A DNA stretch of 64,000 bases from Pandoraea pnomenusa (GCF_000767615.3 NZ_CP009553.3:1798001-1862000); one strand, 5' to 3'; numbered from the stretch's first letter, positions 1-10,252 are shown. The notes: a model not told the origin generated them from the sequence alone. A program made the numbers and translations.

Positions 1-1187
1 TCGGTCTGCGTCAGCCGCCCAACCGCACGGCGCGCGCCGAGGACGAAGCCCTGAAGCTGGCCTCGGAAATCGGCTATCCCCTGGTCGTGCGTCCTTCGTA
101 CGTGCTGGGTGGCCGCGCGATGGAAATCGTTCACGAGCCGCGTGACCTCGAGCGCTACATGCGCGAAGCCGTCAAGGTGAGCAACGATAGCCCCGTGCTG
201 CTCGACCGCTTCCTGGACGACGCCATCGAATGCGACGTCGACTGCATCTCGGACGGTACCGACGTGTATATCGGCGGCGTGATGGAGCACATCGAACAGG
301 CCGGCGTGCACTCGGGCGACTCGGCCTGCTCGCTGCCGCCGTACTCGCTGTCGGCCGAAACGGTCGCCGAACTCAAGCGCCAGACGGCCGCGATGGCCAG
401 GGCGCTCAACGTGATCGGCCTGATGAACGTGCAGTTCGCGATTCAGCAGGGCAATGGCGTGGACACGATCTATGTGCTCGAAGTGAACCCGCGCGCCTCG
501 CGTACGGTGCCGTACGTCTCGAAGGCCACCGGCCGTCAGCTGGCCAAGATCGCCGCGCGCGCCATGGTCGGCCAGTCGCTCACGTCGCAGAACGTGACGA
601 CCGAGGTCGTGCCGCCATATTTCAGCGTGAAGGAAGCGGTGTTCCCGTTCGTGAAGTTCCCGGGGGTCGACCCGGTGCTCGGACCGGAAATGCGCTCGAC
701 CGGCGAAGTGATGGGCGTGGGCCGCACGTTCGGCGAAGCGCTCTTCAAGTCGCAACTGGCGGCCGGCTCGCGCCTGCCGGCCTCGGGCACGGTGCTGCTC
801 ACCGTCAAGGACGCCGACAAGCCGCGTGCCGTCGAGGTCGCCCGCATGCTGCACGCGCTGGGTTACCCGATCGTGGCAACGCGCGGGACCGCGGCGGCGA
901 TCGAAGCCGCCGGCATCCCGGTGCGCGTGGTCAACAAGGTGAAGGATGGCCGTCCGCACATCGTCGACATGATCAAGAACGGCGAAATCGCGCTGGTATT
1001 CACCACGGTGGATGAAACGCGCACGGCCATCGCCGACTCGCGCTCGATCCGCATGTCGGCGCAGGCACACAAGGTCACGTACTACACGACCATCTCGGGC
1101 GCCCGCGCCGCGGTGGAAGGCCTGAAATACCTGCAGAACCTCGAGGTCTACGATCTCCAGGGGCTTCACGCCTCGCTGCCGAACTGA
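1..1187 (+). CDS. carB: carbamoyl-phosphate synthase large subunit, C-terminal part
   Basis: The frame is open from base 3 of the window and ends at a TGA at 1185-1187, so the 5' part of the gene lies outside. CarB makes carbamoyl phosphate from bicarbonate, ATP and ammonia delivered by CarA, for arginine and pyrimidine synthesis. The visible part holds the end of the second ATP-grasp domain ([34 protein letters not shown]) followed by the C-terminal MGS-like allosteric domain ([35 protein letters not shown]). The terminal ~394 residues are colinear with the family. The downstream neighbour greA is the usual one in Burkholderiales. No defect is visible. Confidence 0.97.
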   Translation, partial: GLRQPPNRTARAEDEALKLASEIGYPLVVRPSYVLGGRAMEIVHEPRDLERYMREAVKVSNDSPVLLDRFLDDAIECDVDCISDGTDVYIGGVMEHIEQAGVHSGDSACSLPPYSLSAETVAELKRQTAAMARALNVIGLMNVQFAIQQGNGVDTIYVLEVNPRASRTVPYVSKATGRQLAKIAARAMVGQSLTSQNVTTEVVPPYFSVKEAVFPFVKFPGVDPVLGPEMRSTGEVMGVGRTFGEALFKSQLAAGSRLPASGTVLLTVKDADKPRAVEVARMLHALGYPIVATRGTAAAIEAAGIPVRVVNKVKDGRPHIVDMIKNGEIALVFTTVDETRTAIADSRSIRMSAQAHKVTYYTTISGARAAVEGLKYLQNLEVYDLQGLHASLPN

Positions 1188-1216
1188 GGAAGTCAGGTTT
1201 GCCCGGCTGAGCGGGC

Positions 1217-1251
1217 CATCGCCCGGCCGCCCTGCGGGGCGCCGGGCGATG
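1217..1251 (+). terminator. strong hairpin after carB, terminator candidate
   Basis: A 10-bp perfect outer stem (catcgcccgg with ccgggcgatg) encloses a second GC stem (cgccc/gggcg), starting 30 bp after the carB stop. The following bases are acgcaaaaattt rather than a clean T run, so termination efficiency is uncertain. It may end the carAB transcript. Confidence 0.5.
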
Positions 1252-1260
1252 ACGCAAAAA

Positions 1261-1305
1261 TTTGGCGCGCCCGATGGGGAACCGATCTCCGCCGGGCGCG
1301 CCAAA
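1261..1305. repeat. large inverted repeat between carB and greA
   Basis: Two perfect 13-bp arms (tttggcgcgcccg at 1261-1273 and its complement at 1293-1305) flank a 19-bp loop. The repeat sits 170 bp before greA and directly follows the carB hairpin. It could be a second terminator for either strand, or part of a structured greA leader. Function is not shown by the sequence. Confidence 0.6.
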
Positions 1306-1365
1306 CGCTTCATGGATGGCGCGATGTCGTCCGGCGAACCCTCGGGGTCGCGCCGTCGGCAACTC

Positions 1366-1374
1366 TGCTACACT
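1366..1374 (+). promoter_or_regulatory. possible extended -10 promoter element of greA
   Basis: The bases tgctacact read as an extended -10 (TG-N-TACACT) about 100 bp before the greA start and just after the large inverted repeat. No convincing -35 box is seen at the right distance, which is tolerated by extended -10 promoters. This is a weak inference. Confidence 0.3.
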
Positions 1375-1473
1375 AATGCCATACAGGTGTCACAGCCGCG
1401 GTCGAGCGGCGTTCGCGAAAAGTGCGAATGCGGCTTTGCTGCGGCAATTTTTTTGTCTTTTGGAATAACGCGC

Positions 1474-1950
1474 ATGAGTACCATTCCTCTGACCAAACGG
1501 GGCGCCGAGCTGCTCAAGAATGAGCTGCACCGCCTGAAGACCGTCGAACGTCCGAACGTGATCACTGCGATTGCCGAAGCCCGTGCGCAGGGTGATCTGT
1601 CGGAAAATGCGGAATACGACGCCGCCAAGGAAAAGCAGGGCTTCATCGAAGGGCGCATCGCCGAACTCGAGTCGAAGCTCTCGGCGGCCCAAATCATCGA
1701 CCCCGCGGCGCTCGACGCCGAAGGCCGCGTGGTGTTCGCCGCCACCGTCGAACTCGAAGACCTCGACAACGGCGGCACGGTCCTGTATCAGATCGTCGGC
1801 GACGATGAAGCCGACCTGGAGCACGGCAAGATCTCGGTGAGTTCGCCGATCGCACGTGCGCTCATCGGCAAGTACGCAGGCGATGTGGCCGAAGTGCAGG
1901 CCCCGAGCGGCGTGCGTGAGTACGAGATCATCGATGTCCGCTACGTCTGA
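1474..1950 (+). CDS. greA: transcription elongation factor GreA
   Basis: The 158-residue product matches full-length GreA. GreA binds the secondary channel of RNA polymerase and stimulates cleavage of backtracked transcripts. The N-terminal coiled-coil finger is visible with the conserved tip ([16 protein letters not shown], about residues 39-54, with the acidic DLSENAEYD residues that act in cleavage), followed by the C-terminal FKBP-like domain ([28 protein letters not shown]). A longer open frame begins at 1249 but its first 75 residues are low-complexity and overlap the palindrome, so I chose the ATG at 1474, which begins with the family-typical [14 protein letters not shown]. Confidence 0.97.
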   Translation: MSTIPLTKRGAELLKNELHRLKTVERPNVITAIAEARAQGDLSENAEYDAAKEKQGFIEGRIAELESKLSAAQIIDPAALDAEGRVVFAATVELEDLDNGGTVLYQIVGDDEADLEHGKISVSSPIARALIGKYAGDVAEVQAPSGVREYEIIDVRYV

Positions 1951-2449
1951 TGTGACGTCTGCCGGCGGCTCGCCCAGGCTGGAACGGTTGTTCCGGCTGG
2001 TGGCAACGCTCTGGTGCGGGAGTCAGTGGGCGATTGGTTATGTCGTCGCGCCCACGCTTTTTGCGGTGCTCGAATCACGCACCGTGGCCGGAACGGTCGC
2101 AGGCCGGCTATTCCACACGCAGGCCTGGTTGAGCCTGGTTTGCGGGGCGCTACTGGTCTGGCTGGCTACGGCGCTCATCGCCCGTACGCCCGATGCCACG
2201 GCCGCGCGCAGCTATCGAACGCTTCGCTGGTTGGCGGTGGCGATGATGGTCTGCGTGCTGATCGCTTCGTTTGGCCTGCAGCCGTTCATGGCGGATTTGC
2301 GTGCGCAGGCGGAAGCCGCGGGCGTGGAAATCGGTCAGTCGGTTTTTGCCGCCCGATTCGGCATGCTTCACGGCATTTCGAGCGGAATTTACCTGCTGCA
2401 AAGTCTGTTGGGGATCGTGCTGATCTGGCGTCAGCCAGTACGCGGCTGA
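1934..2449 (+). CDS. DUF4149-type integral membrane protein
   Basis: This 171-residue protein has four predicted membrane segments (around [56 protein letters not shown] and [14 protein letters not shown]). It resembles the small DUF4149 family regularly found after greA in Burkholderiales; no biochemical role is known to me. The ATG at 1934 overlaps the greA end by 17 bp, suggesting translational coupling in one operon. The longer frame start at 1856 would overlap greA far more and is less likely. Confidence 0.8.
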   Translation: MSATSDVTSAGGSPRLERLFRLVATLWCGSQWAIGYVVAPTLFAVLESRTVAGTVAGRLFHTQAWLSLVCGALLVWLATALIARTPDATAARSYRTLRWLAVAMMVCVLIASFGLQPFMADLRAQAEAAGVEIGQSVFAARFGMLHGISSGIYLLQSLLGIVLIWRQPVRG

Positions 2450-2529
2450 TTGTCGCAGGCGTGGGTGGCCGGGCCGGATGGAACGCTCGGCGGCTCCGTC
2501 AAGGCGCGTCGAACACCGTCGCCCACGAA

Positions 2530-2565
2530 AAAACGCGCCCGACATTGTCCGGGCGCGTTCTTTTA
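2530..2565. terminator. bidirectional intrinsic terminator between convergent genes
   Basis: Arms aacgcgcccg and cgggcgcgtt (2532-2541, 2550-2559) form a 10-bp stem with an 8-nt loop. It is flanked by an A run on the left and tctttt on the right, so it can serve both the rightward membrane-protein gene and the leftward yhbY. Confidence 0.85.
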
Positions 2566-2593
2566 GGCAAACGCCACAAAGCGGAAGCGGCGA

Positions 2594-3097
2594 TCAGTCG
2601 TTGCGCTGACGCTTGACGCTGGTCTGGCGCTTCTTGGCCTTCTTGACGATGCCGCCGGCAGTCATGCGTTCGTTGCCGCGAACGGTCACTTTCTTGACCG
2701 TCGGGCGTCGCCCGGCGTTGGTGCTGTGCTTGACGACTGTCACAGTGCGGGGGGCGCGGCCCTTGACCGTGGCTCCGGTTCCGCCGGATTTGGCGCGAAC
2801 CGGGGCTTCGGCGGTTTCGTCGGTCGTGGGACGGTACAGGACCAGCAGTTTGCCGATGTGTTGCACCGGCGCGGCACCGAGTTGGTCGCAAATGGTGTCG
2901 TAAATCGCCACGCGCGTGTCGCGTTCGTCGCCGAACACGCGCACCTTGATCAGTTCGTGGGCCTTGAGGGCGCCGTCGATTTCCTTGAGCACCGCCGGCG
3001 TCAAGCCGTCGGCGCCGATCAGAACGACGGGATTCAGCGCATGGGCGGCGGAGCGCAAGTCGGCGCGTTGCGCCGGGGTCAGGGTCAAAGCGGGCAT
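2594..3097 (-). CDS. yhbY: YhbY-type CRM-domain RNA-binding protein
   Basis: The N-terminal ~95 residues form the CRS1/YhbY (CRM) RNA-binding fold: LTPAQRADLRSAAHALNPVVLIG, the family GxxG-like turn, then EIDGALKAHELIKVRVFGDER and QHIGKLLVLYRP. YhbY associates with pre-50S ribosomal particles. The C-terminal ~70 residues are a basic Lys/Arg/Thr-rich tail (KKAKKRQTSVKRQRND), longer than in E. coli YhbY (97 residues). I chose the ATG at 3097 over the TTG six codons upstream. It is divergent from rlmE, another ribosome-assembly gene, as in many betaproteobacteria. Confidence 0.9.
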   Translation of the reverse strand: MPALTLTPAQRADLRSAAHALNPVVLIGADGLTPAVLKEIDGALKAHELIKVRVFGDERDTRVAIYDTICDQLGAAPVQHIGKLLVLYRPTTDETAEAPVRAKSGGTGATVKGRAPRTVTVVKHSTNAGRRPTVKKVTVRGNERMTAGGIVKKAKKRQTSVKRQRND

Positions 3098-3234
3098 AGA
3101 AAACAGACGAGACAAACGAGTTAGGATGCGCCCGCGAGCGCTGGTGAGGCGTCTGCCGCACGGCAGGCCGCTCCACGCATTTTTGGGCGCGCAAGGGCGT
3201 ATTATCCTGCAAATTGCAGCGTTTTCGAAGAATC

Positions 3235-3885
3235 ATGGCAAAAAACCGTTTCAGTCACGCGTGGCTGCACGATCACATCAACGATCCCTACGTCAAAATG
3301 GCGCAGCGCGAGGGCTATCGCGCCCGCGCAGCCTATAAACTCAAGGAAATCGACGAACAGGACCGGCTCATCAAGCCGGGGCAGGTGATTGTCGACCTGG
3401 GGTCGACACCCGGCAGTTGGAGTCAATACGCGCGCAACAAGCTCGCCAAGGGCAATCGGGTCGACGGCGGTATCGACGGCACGATCATCGCGCTCGATAT
3501 CTTGCCGATGGAGCCGATCGCCGACGTCCATTTCCTGCAGGGCGACTTCCGGGAGGACAGTGTCCTCGAGCAACTCGAGGAAATCGTTGCCGGGCGCAAA
3601 GTCGACCTTGTAGTTTCGGATATGGCCCCCAACTTGTCGGGAGTGGCGTCGGCCGACGCCGCGCGAATCGAGCATTTATGCGATCTGGCGCTCGATTTCG
3701 CTCAACGACACCTGAAACCGGAGGGCGCGCTGCTGGTCAAATGTTTTCACGGCAGCGGCTATAGCCAGATCGTCGAGAAATTCAAACAACAGTTCAAAAC
3801 CGTGGCGCCGCGCAAGCCGAAGGCGTCTCGAGACAAATCTTCCGAAACGTTCATCCTCGGACGGGGTTTGAAAAAACCGGCTTGA
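3235..3885 (+). CDS. rlmE: 23S rRNA 2'-O-ribose U2552 methyltransferase RlmE (FtsJ/RrmJ)
   Basis: The 216-residue product is colinear with RlmE. The N-terminal segment [27 protein letters not shown] is the family signature, followed by the SAM-binding motif [14 protein letters not shown], the catalytic K-D-K-E set ([30 protein letters not shown]). The enzyme methylates U2552 in the A loop of the large subunit late in assembly. The ATG at 3235 gives the standard [14 protein letters not shown] start; an in-frame ATG at 3214 is less typical. It lies directly upstream of ftsH, as in E. coli. Confidence 0.96.
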   Translation: MAKNRFSHAWLHDHINDPYVKMAQREGYRARAAYKLKEIDEQDRLIKPGQVIVDLGSTPGSWSQYARNKLAKGNRVDGGIDGTIIALDILPMEPIADVHFLQGDFREDSVLEQLEEIVAGRKVDLVVSDMAPNLSGVASADAARIEHLCDLALDFAQRHLKPEGALLVKCFHGSGYSQIVEKFKQQFKTVAPRKPKASRDKSSETFILGRGLKKPA

Positions 3886-4004
3886 TGCCCGTCAAACCGG
3901 CGCACTGGCGCTATGGTGGCGGTAGAGAATCACTATGGCGGTGTGCCTGCGAGTGGATTAGAATGAATTCCTGGCGCGAAGCGATTTCATGAAGGAGCAA
4001 CGCT

Positions 4005-5879
4005 TTGAACAATAATATGTTTTCCAAAGCGGCGGTGTGGTTAGTCATCGCGCTGGTCTTGTTTACTGTTTTTAAACAGTTCGACAAGCCGCACGTCCAG
4101 GAGGGCGTGACGTACTCCCAGTTCATGGACGATGCCAAGAACGGCAAGATCAAGAACGTGGTGGTGCAGGGCCGCAGCCTTCAGGTCACGCCCAGCGACG
4201 GTCAGAAGTACACCATCGTGTCGCCCGGCGACATCTGGATGGTGGGCGATCTCATGAAGTACGGTGTTCAGGTCTCGGGCAAGGCCGACGACGAACCGAA
4301 CGTGCTCATGTCCGCGCTTTACTACCTCGGACCAACGCTGCTGATCATCGGCTTCTGGTTCTACATGATGCGGCAGATGCAGGGCGGGGGTAAGGGCGGC
4401 GCCTTTTCCTTCGGTAAATCCCGTGCGCGCCTCATCGACGAGAATGCCAATCCGGTCACCTTTGCCGACGTCGCGGGCTGCGACGAAGCCAAGTACGAGG
4501 TCGGCGAGCTGGTCGACTTCCTGAAGGATCCGCAGAAATTCCAGAAGCTGGGCGGGCGTATTCCACGCGGCGTGCTGCTCGTCGGGCCGCCGGGAACTGG
4601 TAAGACGCTGCTGGCACGCGCCATCGCGGGCGAAGCCAAGGTGCCGTTCTTCAGCATTTCGGGTTCGGACTTCGTGGAAATGTTCGTCGGCGTGGGCGCG
4701 GCCCGTGTGCGCGACATGTTCGAAAACGCCAAGAAGCAGTCGCCGTGTATCGTGTTCATCGACGAAATCGACGCGGTCGGTCGCCATCGTGGCGCCGGCA
4801 TGGGCGGCGGTAATGACGAACGCGAGCAGACGCTGAACCAGATGCTCGTCGAAATGGACGGCTTCGAAGCGAATTCGGGCGTGATCGTGATCGCGGCGAC
4901 CAACCGTTCGGACGTGCTGGACAAGGCGCTGCTGCGTCCGGGGCGCTTCGACCGTCAGGTCTACGTCGGTTTGCCGGATATCCGCGGTCGCGAGCAGATC
5001 CTGAAGGTGCACCTGCGCAAGGTGCCGATTGCGAGCGACGTCGACGCATCGGTCATCGCACGCGGTACGCCGGGCATGTCGGGCGCCGATCTGGCCAACC
5101 TCGTGAACGAAGCGGCATTGTTTGCGGCGCGTCGTAACAAGCGCATCGTCGAGATGCTCGACTTCGAAGACGCGAAGGACAAGATTTTCATGGGTCCCGA
5201 GCGCAAGTCGGCGGTCATGCGCGACGAGGAACGCCGTGCCACGGCCTACCACGAGTCGGGTCACGCGGTGGTGGCGATGCTTCTGCCGGGGGCCGATCCG
5301 GTCCACAAGGTCACGATCATTCCGCGTGGATGGGCGCTGGGTCTGACGATGCAGTTGCCGGAACACGACAAGTATTCGGAGTATCGCGACACCATGCTCA
5401 CGCAGATCGCGATCCTGTTTGGCGGTCGTGCGGCCGAGGAAGTCTTCATCAACAAGATGTCGACGGGGGCATCGAACGACTTCGAGCGCGCGACCAAGCT
5501 GGCGCGCGACATGGTGACCCGCTACGGCATGTCGGACGCCCTGGGCCCGATGGTCTACGTCGACACGGAGCAGGATTCGGTGTTCGGCCGGATGTCAGCC
5601 AAGTCGGTGTCGGAAGCCACGCAGCAAAAGGTCGATGCGGAAGTGCGTCGTATTCTCGACGAGCAGTACGCGCTGGCCAAGAAGCTGCTGGAAGACAACC
5701 GCGAGAAGGTCGAGTCGATGACGCAGGCGCTCATGGAGTGGGAAACCATCGACGGCGAGCAGATCAACGACATCATGGACGGCCGTCCGCCGCGCCCGCC
5801 GAAGAGCGGCCCGTCGAACGGTGGTGCTTCGGGCGGCAACTCGCCGCTCAAGCCGAGCAACACCCCGGCAACCGTCTGA
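4005..5879 (+). CDS. ftsH: ATP-dependent zinc metalloprotease FtsH
   Basis: The 624-residue membrane-anchored AAA+ protease has two N-terminal membrane segments (about residues 9-24 and 105-122) bracketing a periplasmic domain. They are followed by the ATPase with Walker A GPPGTGKT (194-201), Walker B FIDEID (251-256), second-region-of-homology arginines in [20 protein letters not shown], and the zinc site HESGH (416-420). It degrades membrane and short-lived regulatory proteins. The start is a TTG ([12 protein letters not shown]), supported by an aaggag Shine-Dalgarno 7-8 bp upstream; the next ATG would remove only four residues. The C-terminus is Gly/Pro/Asn-rich. Gene order rlmE-ftsH-folP-glmM matches E. 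coli. Confidence 0.97.
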   Translation: MNNNMFSKAAVWLVIALVLFTVFKQFDKPHVQEGVTYSQFMDDAKNGKIKNVVVQGRSLQVTPSDGQKYTIVSPGDIWMVGDLMKYGVQVSGKADDEPNVLMSALYYLGPTLLIIGFWFYMMRQMQGGGKGGAFSFGKSRARLIDENANPVTFADVAGCDEAKYEVGELVDFLKDPQKFQKLGGRIPRGVLLVGPPGTGKTLLARAIAGEAKVPFFSISGSDFVEMFVGVGAARVRDMFENAKKQSPCIVFIDEIDAVGRHRGAGMGGGNDEREQTLNQMLVEMDGFEANSGVIVIAATNRSDVLDKALLRPGRFDRQVYVGLPDIRGREQILKVHLRKVPIASDVDASVIARGTPGMSGADLANLVNEAALFAARRNKRIVEMLDFEDAKDKIFMGPERKSAVMRDEERRATAYHESGHAVVAMLLPGADPVHKVTIIPRGWALGLTMQLPEHDKYSEYRDTMLTQIAILFGGRAAEEVFINKMSTGASNDFERATKLARDMVTRYGMSDALGPMVYVDTEQDSVFGRMSAKSVSEATQQKVDAEVRRILDEQYALAKKLLEDNREKVESMTQALMEWETIDGEQINDIMDGRPPRPPKSGPSNGGASGGNSPLKPSNTPATV

Positions 5880-5915
5880 TCGGTTGCCGCGACGGACGAA
5901 AGCACGTCGTTTCAG

Positions 5916-5943
5916 AAAAGGCCGGCAGACCGCCGGCCTTTTT
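5916..5943 (+). terminator. intrinsic terminator after ftsH
   Basis: The arms aaaaggccggc and gccggcctttt with a 5-nt loop form a GC-rich stem followed by a T run, 37 bp after the ftsH stop. It suggests that folP-glmM also has its own promoter. Confidence 0.88.
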
Positions 5944-6010
5944 GTATTTTCCGGGCGGCATCGGAGGGCGGTCGCAGCGCGCCCTGGCCGATCGGCATAT
6001 GGGCGTGATC

Positions 6011-6040
6011 GAGTGTTTCCGAGTGTTTCCGAGTGTTTCC
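6011..6040. repeat. three perfect tandem copies of a 10-bp unit
   Basis: The unit gagtgtttcc occurs three times without a mismatch, 125 bp before folP, in the ftsH-folP gap. The period is close to one helical turn. No known binding site was recognised. Confidence 0.9.
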
Positions 6041-6165
6041 GCGGTCGATGCGCAGGGTGAATCCGGTAACATTACGGCCATAAGCGATGCCCGCCTTGCG
6101 GGCGCGTGGGTCCGCTCCTCCCGAACGGGCCACCACACAGGTTTTTCTGAGCTACGAGCTGTCGA

Positions 6166-7095
6166 ATGTCCACTGAGCAGTCGAAATCCGCGCCTTCCGC
6201 CTCGATGCCCGCCGACGATATCGTCGCGCCTGCCGATGCCCTCCACACCCCGGCCAGTCCCGCCACATTGGCGCTGGGCCCCCGTTTCCGGCTCGATGCC
6301 AGCCGTGTCCACGTGATGGGCATCCTGAATGTGACGCCCGATTCGTTTTCCGACGGCGGCAAGTTCGTGGCGCGCGACGCGGCGCTGCGCCATGCCGAGC
6401 AACTGATTTCTGACGGGGCGGATATCCTCGACATCGGCGGTGAGTCGACCCGTCCGGGGGCCGAGGCCTTGCCGGAGGACGCCGAACTCGAGCGCGTCGT
6501 ACCGATCGTCGAGGCATTGCGCGATTGCGGCGTGCCGCTTTCGATCGACACCTACAAGCCGGGCGTAATGCGCGCCGTGCTGGCCGCCGGCGCGGACATG
6601 ATCAACGACATCTGGGGCTTCCAGCAGCCCGGTGCGATCGAGGCGGTACGCGACAGCGAGGCAGCGCTGTGCATCATGCACATGTTGCACGATCCGAAAA
6701 CGATGCAGGATGCGCCCATCTACACCGATGTGGTGACCGAAGTCGCGGCCTTCCTGGATGGCCGGGTCGACGCGATGCTCTCGGCCGGTGTTGCGCCGAC
6801 GCGTCTGTATCTCGATCCGGGATTCGGTTTTGGCAAGAATCTCGCCCATAATCTCGCCTTGCTCAAGCATCTGCGGGTGCTCTCGCGCGACGGCCTGCCA
6901 TTGCTCGTGGGCATGTCGCGCAAAAGAATGCTCGGCGAAATCACCGGACGCGCCCTGCCGCTGGAGCGCCGCACGGCGAGTGTGGCGGCCGCGCTGTGCG
7001 CTGCCCAGCAGGGCGCTGCTGTCGTGCGGGTGCACGATGTGGCGGAGACCGTCGATGCCCTGAAGGTATGGCAGGCGGTGCGCGACGCCGAGTAG
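6166..7095 (+). CDS. folP: dihydropteroate synthase
   Basis: FolP condenses p-aminobenzoate with hydroxymethyl-dihydropterin diphosphate in folate synthesis and is the sulfonamide target. All family signatures are present: VMGILNVTPDSFSDGG, DILDIGGESTRPG, SIDTYKP, DMINDIWG, LDPGFGFGKN and GMSRKRML. At 309 residues it is ~25 residues longer than E. coli FolP because of an N-terminal extension (residues 1-45) that is Ser/Ala/Pro-rich and probably disordered. An internal start near codon 14 is possible. The gene is followed 173 bp later by glmM, the conserved partner. Confidence 0.96.
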   Translation: MSTEQSKSAPSASMPADDIVAPADALHTPASPATLALGPRFRLDASRVHVMGILNVTPDSFSDGGKFVARDAALRHAEQLISDGADILDIGGESTRPGAEALPEDAELERVVPIVEALRDCGVPLSIDTYKPGVMRAVLAAGADMINDIWGFQQPGAIEAVRDSEAALCIMHMLHDPKTMQDAPIYTDVVTEVAAFLDGRVDAMLSAGVAPTRLYLDPGFGFGKNLAHNLALLKHLRVLSRDGLPLLVGMSRKRMLGEITGRALPLERRTASVAAALCAAQQGAAVVRVHDVAETVDALKVWQAVRDAE

Positions 7096-7268
7096 GCGTA
7101 TGGCAGGCCGGGCCAGACGTCGGCCGGGGACCGAGTGGGGACGCATGTCGTCGAAAATGTCGCCGCCCCGCTCGCGCTCGAACGACGAGCAAGACACAGA
7201 ATGAAAGACGCGCACGTCCGGCCCACCACGGGGCGCGGGCGTGACGCCTCACCTGGGAACGAAGCAAG

Positions 7269-8612
7269 ATGAAACGACGCTATTTTGGTACGGACGGTGT
7301 TCGCGGCACCGTGGGCGAAAGCCCGATCACGCCGGAGTTCGTGCTGCGGCTCGGCTATGCGGCCGGGCGCGTGCTGGCCGGCAATCAGACGATGGGCCGG
7401 CCGACGGTGTTGATCGGCAAGGACACCCGGGTCTCGGGTTACATGCTCGAGGCCGCGCTGGAAGCCGGGTTCGCGGCCGCCGGCGTCGATACCATGATGG
7501 CGGGCCCCATGCCCACGCCCGCGGTCGCCTACCTCACCCGCGCACTGCGTCTGGCGGCGGGCGTCGTCATCAGCGCCTCGCACAATCCGTATCACGACAA
7601 CGGTATCAAGTTCTTTTCGGCCGACGGCAACAAACTGCCGGACCAGACCGAACTGTCGATCGAGGCGGAGCTCGACAATCCGATGTCCTGCGTGCGCTCC
7701 GAGCAGCTCGGCAAGGCGCGTCGCCTGGACGACGCCGCCGGCCGCTACATCGAGTTCTGCAAGAGCACCTTTCCGAACGATTTCGACCTGCGCGGCATGA
7801 AAATCGTGGTCGACTGCGCCAACGGTGCGGCGTATCACATCGCGCCGCACGTTTTTCACGAATTGGGCGCGGAAGTCATCGCGATCGGCAACCAGCCGAA
7901 CGGTTTCAACATCAACGAAGACTGCGGCGCGACCGCCCCGGATGCACTCATGCGCGCGGTGCGGGCGAACCATGCCGATATTGGCGTGGCGCTCGACGGC
8001 GACGCTGACCGCCTGCAGATCGTCGACGGTGCAGGACGTTTGTACAACGGCGACGAGCTGTTGTATCTGCTCGTCAAGGATCGTCTGGACAACGGCGGCG
8101 TGCCCGGTGCCGTGGGCACACTGATGACCAACATGGCCGTCGAAGTAGCGCTCAAGGGCCTGGGGGTGCCGTTCGTGCGCGCCAAGGTCGGCGATCGCTA
8201 CGTGCTCGAGCAACTGCACAAGCATGGCTGGCAGCTCGGTGCGGAAGGCTCGGGGCACATCCTGTGTCTGGACAAGCACACCACGGGCGACGGCATCGTC
8301 TCGGCGCTGCAGGTGCTCGCGGCGATCCGTCGCGCGGACAACAAGCCGCTGGCCCGGCTGCTCGACGGTGTGCGCCTGTTCCCGCAACACATGATCAACG
8401 TTCGCACGATACCCGGTTACGACTGGCAGGCCGACGCGCGTCTTGCCGCCGAACGCGACGCCGTCGAGGCAAAGCTCGGCGACGCGGGCCGTGTGCTGAT
8501 TCGCGCATCCGGCACCGAACCGGTGCTGCGCGTGATGGTCGAGGCGCGCGACGAGTCGCAGGCCACGTCGTTGGCCCAGCATCTGGCGAACGTCGTGAAG
8601 GCGGCCGCTTAA
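7269..8612 (+). CDS. glmM: phosphoglucosamine mutase
   Basis: GlmM converts glucosamine-6-phosphate to glucosamine-1-phosphate for peptidoglycan and LPS precursors. The 447-residue product has the FGTDGVRG N-terminus, the phospho-serine loop [12 protein letters not shown] with the catalytic serine at about residue 104, the metal-binding loop DGDADR (243-248), the sugar-binding EGSGH loop and the C-terminal phosphate-binding [14 protein letters not shown]. Length and motifs are complete. It is the last gene of the ftsH-folP-glmM group; a terminator lies ~155 bp downstream. Confidence 0.97.
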   Translation: MKRRYFGTDGVRGTVGESPITPEFVLRLGYAAGRVLAGNQTMGRPTVLIGKDTRVSGYMLEAALEAGFAAAGVDTMMAGPMPTPAVAYLTRALRLAAGVVISASHNPYHDNGIKFFSADGNKLPDQTELSIEAELDNPMSCVRSEQLGKARRLDDAAGRYIEFCKSTFPNDFDLRGMKIVVDCANGAAYHIAPHVFHELGAEVIAIGNQPNGFNINEDCGATAPDALMRAVRANHADIGVALDGDADRLQIVDGAGRLYNGDELLYLLVKDRLDNGGVPGAVGTLMTNMAVEVALKGLGVPFVRAKVGDRYVLEQLHKHGWQLGAEGSGHILCLDKHTTGDGIVSALQVLAAIRRADNKPLARLLDGVRLFPQHMINVRTIPGYDWQADARLAAERDAVEAKLGDAGRVLIRASGTEPVLRVMVEARDESQATSLAQHLANVVKAAA

Positions 8613-8767
8613 TGCCCTGTCGGAACAGCGCCATGACGTCATAACGCGTCGCCCGGCCGGCCCTCAGGCCGACACCCGGCGGCGGTCGCCGATCTTTCGC
8701 GGTCGGTCTGCCGGTGCCTCGCGCGATGTCATTCGCCCCGATCGTTCCCGCCGGTCAATCCCGGCGC

Positions 8768-8797
8768 AAAAGCCGTCACGGTTCGTGGCGGCTTTTG
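8768..8797 (+). terminator. intrinsic terminator after glmM
   Basis: Arms agccgtcacg and cgtggcggct (8771-8780, 8784-8793) pair fully with one G-T wobble around a 3-nt loop, with aaa on the left and tttt on the right. The interval 8613-9187 (575 bp) otherwise holds no convincing gene, only this terminator and the Pho box of pstS. Confidence 0.85.
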
Positions 8798-9109
8798 TCG
8801 TTTCCGGGGCGCCGGAGACGCCTTTCGCGCGCCACCACACCATCCAATCATAGGAATCACGGGGCATCGCGCCGTCCGTTTGTGACAGTCTTCGTGACGG
8901 TTGTCGGCGAATTTCCGACATCGATTCGTCACGGTCATGGCGGGGTCCCGGCGCCTAAAAGTGCGCGGCAGGCGTGCCGGATGGTCGCCGAAATCGACCG
9001 AAACCCGCGCCAGTCAACGATCTTGTGCACCGCCAGAGCGGTGTGGAAGCTGCATGCAATGTGTCGATGGGAAGACGGCTTCGTGACACTTTGATGGTGG
9101 GCTTTCGAA

Positions 9110-9131
9110 TGTGACACATTACTGTCACATT
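9110..9131 (+). promoter_or_regulatory. Pho box upstream of pstS
   Basis: Two direct repeats with an 11-bp period (tgtgacacatt and actgtcacatt, 8 of 11 identical) resemble the PhoB-binding Pho box built from CTGTCAY half-sites. The site lies 57 bp before the pstS start. A further related half-site (cgtgacact) occurs ~25 bp upstream. PhoB, encoded 4.7 kb downstream, is the expected activator. Confidence 0.75.
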
Positions 9132-9187
9132 CGGAATCTATGCTTCGAGCCATCCACACGCTGTACCACACCAACTCGGAGAGATCC

Positions 9188-10222
9188 ATGAAGCTGATGA
9201 AGACTGCGATTGCCGGCCTGGCTGGCGTTCTGTTTGCCGCGGGCGCGATTGCGGGCGAGATTACGGGTGCCGGCAGCACGTTCGCCGCTCCGATCTACAC
9301 GAAGTGGGCCGACGCCTACCAGAAGGCGACCCAGAACAAGGTGAACTACCAGGGTATCGGTTCCTCGGGCGGCATCAAGCAGATCCAGGCCAAGACCGTC
9401 GATTTCGCTGGCTCGGACGCCCCGCTGACCGATGAAGAACTCGCCAAGCAGGGCCTGTTCCAGTTCCCGACCGTGGTCGGCGGCATCGTGCCGGTCATCA
9501 ACGTGCCGGGTGTGAAGGCTGGCGAGCTGGTCCTGTCGGGCGAAGTGCTGGGCGACATCTACCTGGGCAAGATCAAGAAGTGGAACGATCCGGCCATCGC
9601 CAAGCTGAACCCGAAGGTCAAGCTGCCGGATACCGACATCGCCGTGGTTCGCCGCGCCGACGGTTCGGGCACGAGCTTCGTGTTCACGAACTACCTGTCG
9701 AAGGTCAACGCCGAGTGGAAGAGCAAGGTCGGCGAAGGCACCACGGTCAACTGGCCTACCGGTACGGGTGGCAAGGGTAACGACGGCGTTGCCGCCTTCG
9801 TGCAGCGCCTGCCGGGCGCCATCGGCTATGTCGAATCGGCCTACGCCAAGCAGAACAAGCTCACGCACACGGCCCTCGTGAATGCCGACGGCAAGACGGT
9901 CGAGCCGGATGCCAAGACGTTCGCGGCCGCGGCCGGCAAGGCAGAGTGGTCGAAGACGTTCTACCAGATCCTGACCAACGAGAAGGGTGCCGATTCGTGG
10001 CCGATCGTGGCGGCGACGTTCGTTCTGGTGCACCAGAAGGCTGACGCGGGCAAGGAAGCGCAAAGCGCCGACGTACTCAAGTTCTTCGACTGGTCGTTCA
10101 AGAACGGCGTGAACACGGCGAAGGAGCTGGACTACATCCCGCTGCCGGAAGCCGTGCTCAAGCAGATCCGTGCCGGCTGGAAGGCAAAGGTTGCCGAATC
10201 GGCCGCCAAGGCCGGTATCTAA
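9188..10222 (+). CDS. pstS: phosphate ABC transporter substrate-binding protein PstS
   Basis: The 344-residue periplasmic protein begins with a clear signal peptide ([19 protein letters not shown], cleavage likely after AIA). The mature start [18 protein letters not shown] is the PstS phosphate-binding signature, with further ligand loops [20 protein letters not shown] and [12 protein letters not shown]. It delivers phosphate to PstCAB. The ATG at 9188 was chosen because it follows a ggagag Shine-Dalgarno and begins the signal peptide; an in-frame ATG at 9140 would add 16 residues with no signal character. It is first gene of the phosphate regulon operon and sits behind a Pho box. Confidence 0.97.
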   Translation: MKLMKTAIAGLAGVLFAAGAIAGEITGAGSTFAAPIYTKWADAYQKATQNKVNYQGIGSSGGIKQIQAKTVDFAGSDAPLTDEELAKQGLFQFPTVVGGIVPVINVPGVKAGELVLSGEVLGDIYLGKIKKWNDPAIAKLNPKVKLPDTDIAVVRRADGSGTSFVFTNYLSKVNAEWKSKVGEGTTVNWPTGTGGKGNDGVAAFVQRLPGAIGYVESAYAKQNKLTHTALVNADGKTVEPDAKTFAAAAGKAEWSKTFYQILTNEKGADSWPIVAATFVLVHQKADAGKEAQSADVLKFFDWSFKNGVNTAKELDYIPLPEAVLKQIRAGWKAKVAESAAKAGI

Positions 10223-10226
10223 CGCG

Positions 10227-10252
10227 CCTTGCAGGCATCGGGCAATGCAAGG
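10227..10252 (+). other. stem-loop between pstS and pstC
   Basis: Arms ccttgca and tgcaagg separated by 12 bp lie just after the pstS stop. There is no T run. Such intercistronic hairpins often allow higher levels of the binding protein than of the permeases; here that is inference only. Confidence 0.4.

Noticed and set aside
230..1015. Long Arg-rich open frame on the plus strand inside carB
   Set aside because: It is a shadow of carB in another frame; composition is Arg/Gly-rich low complexity and no motif is present.
6720..8642. 640-residue open frame on the minus strand opposite folP/glmM
   Set aside because: Antisense shadow of glmM and the end of folP, which have full family motifs.
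8881..8910. tgtgacag and cgtgacgg words as an additional Pho box before pstS
   Set aside because: The two half-sites are 12 bp apart instead of 11 and match the consensus poorly.
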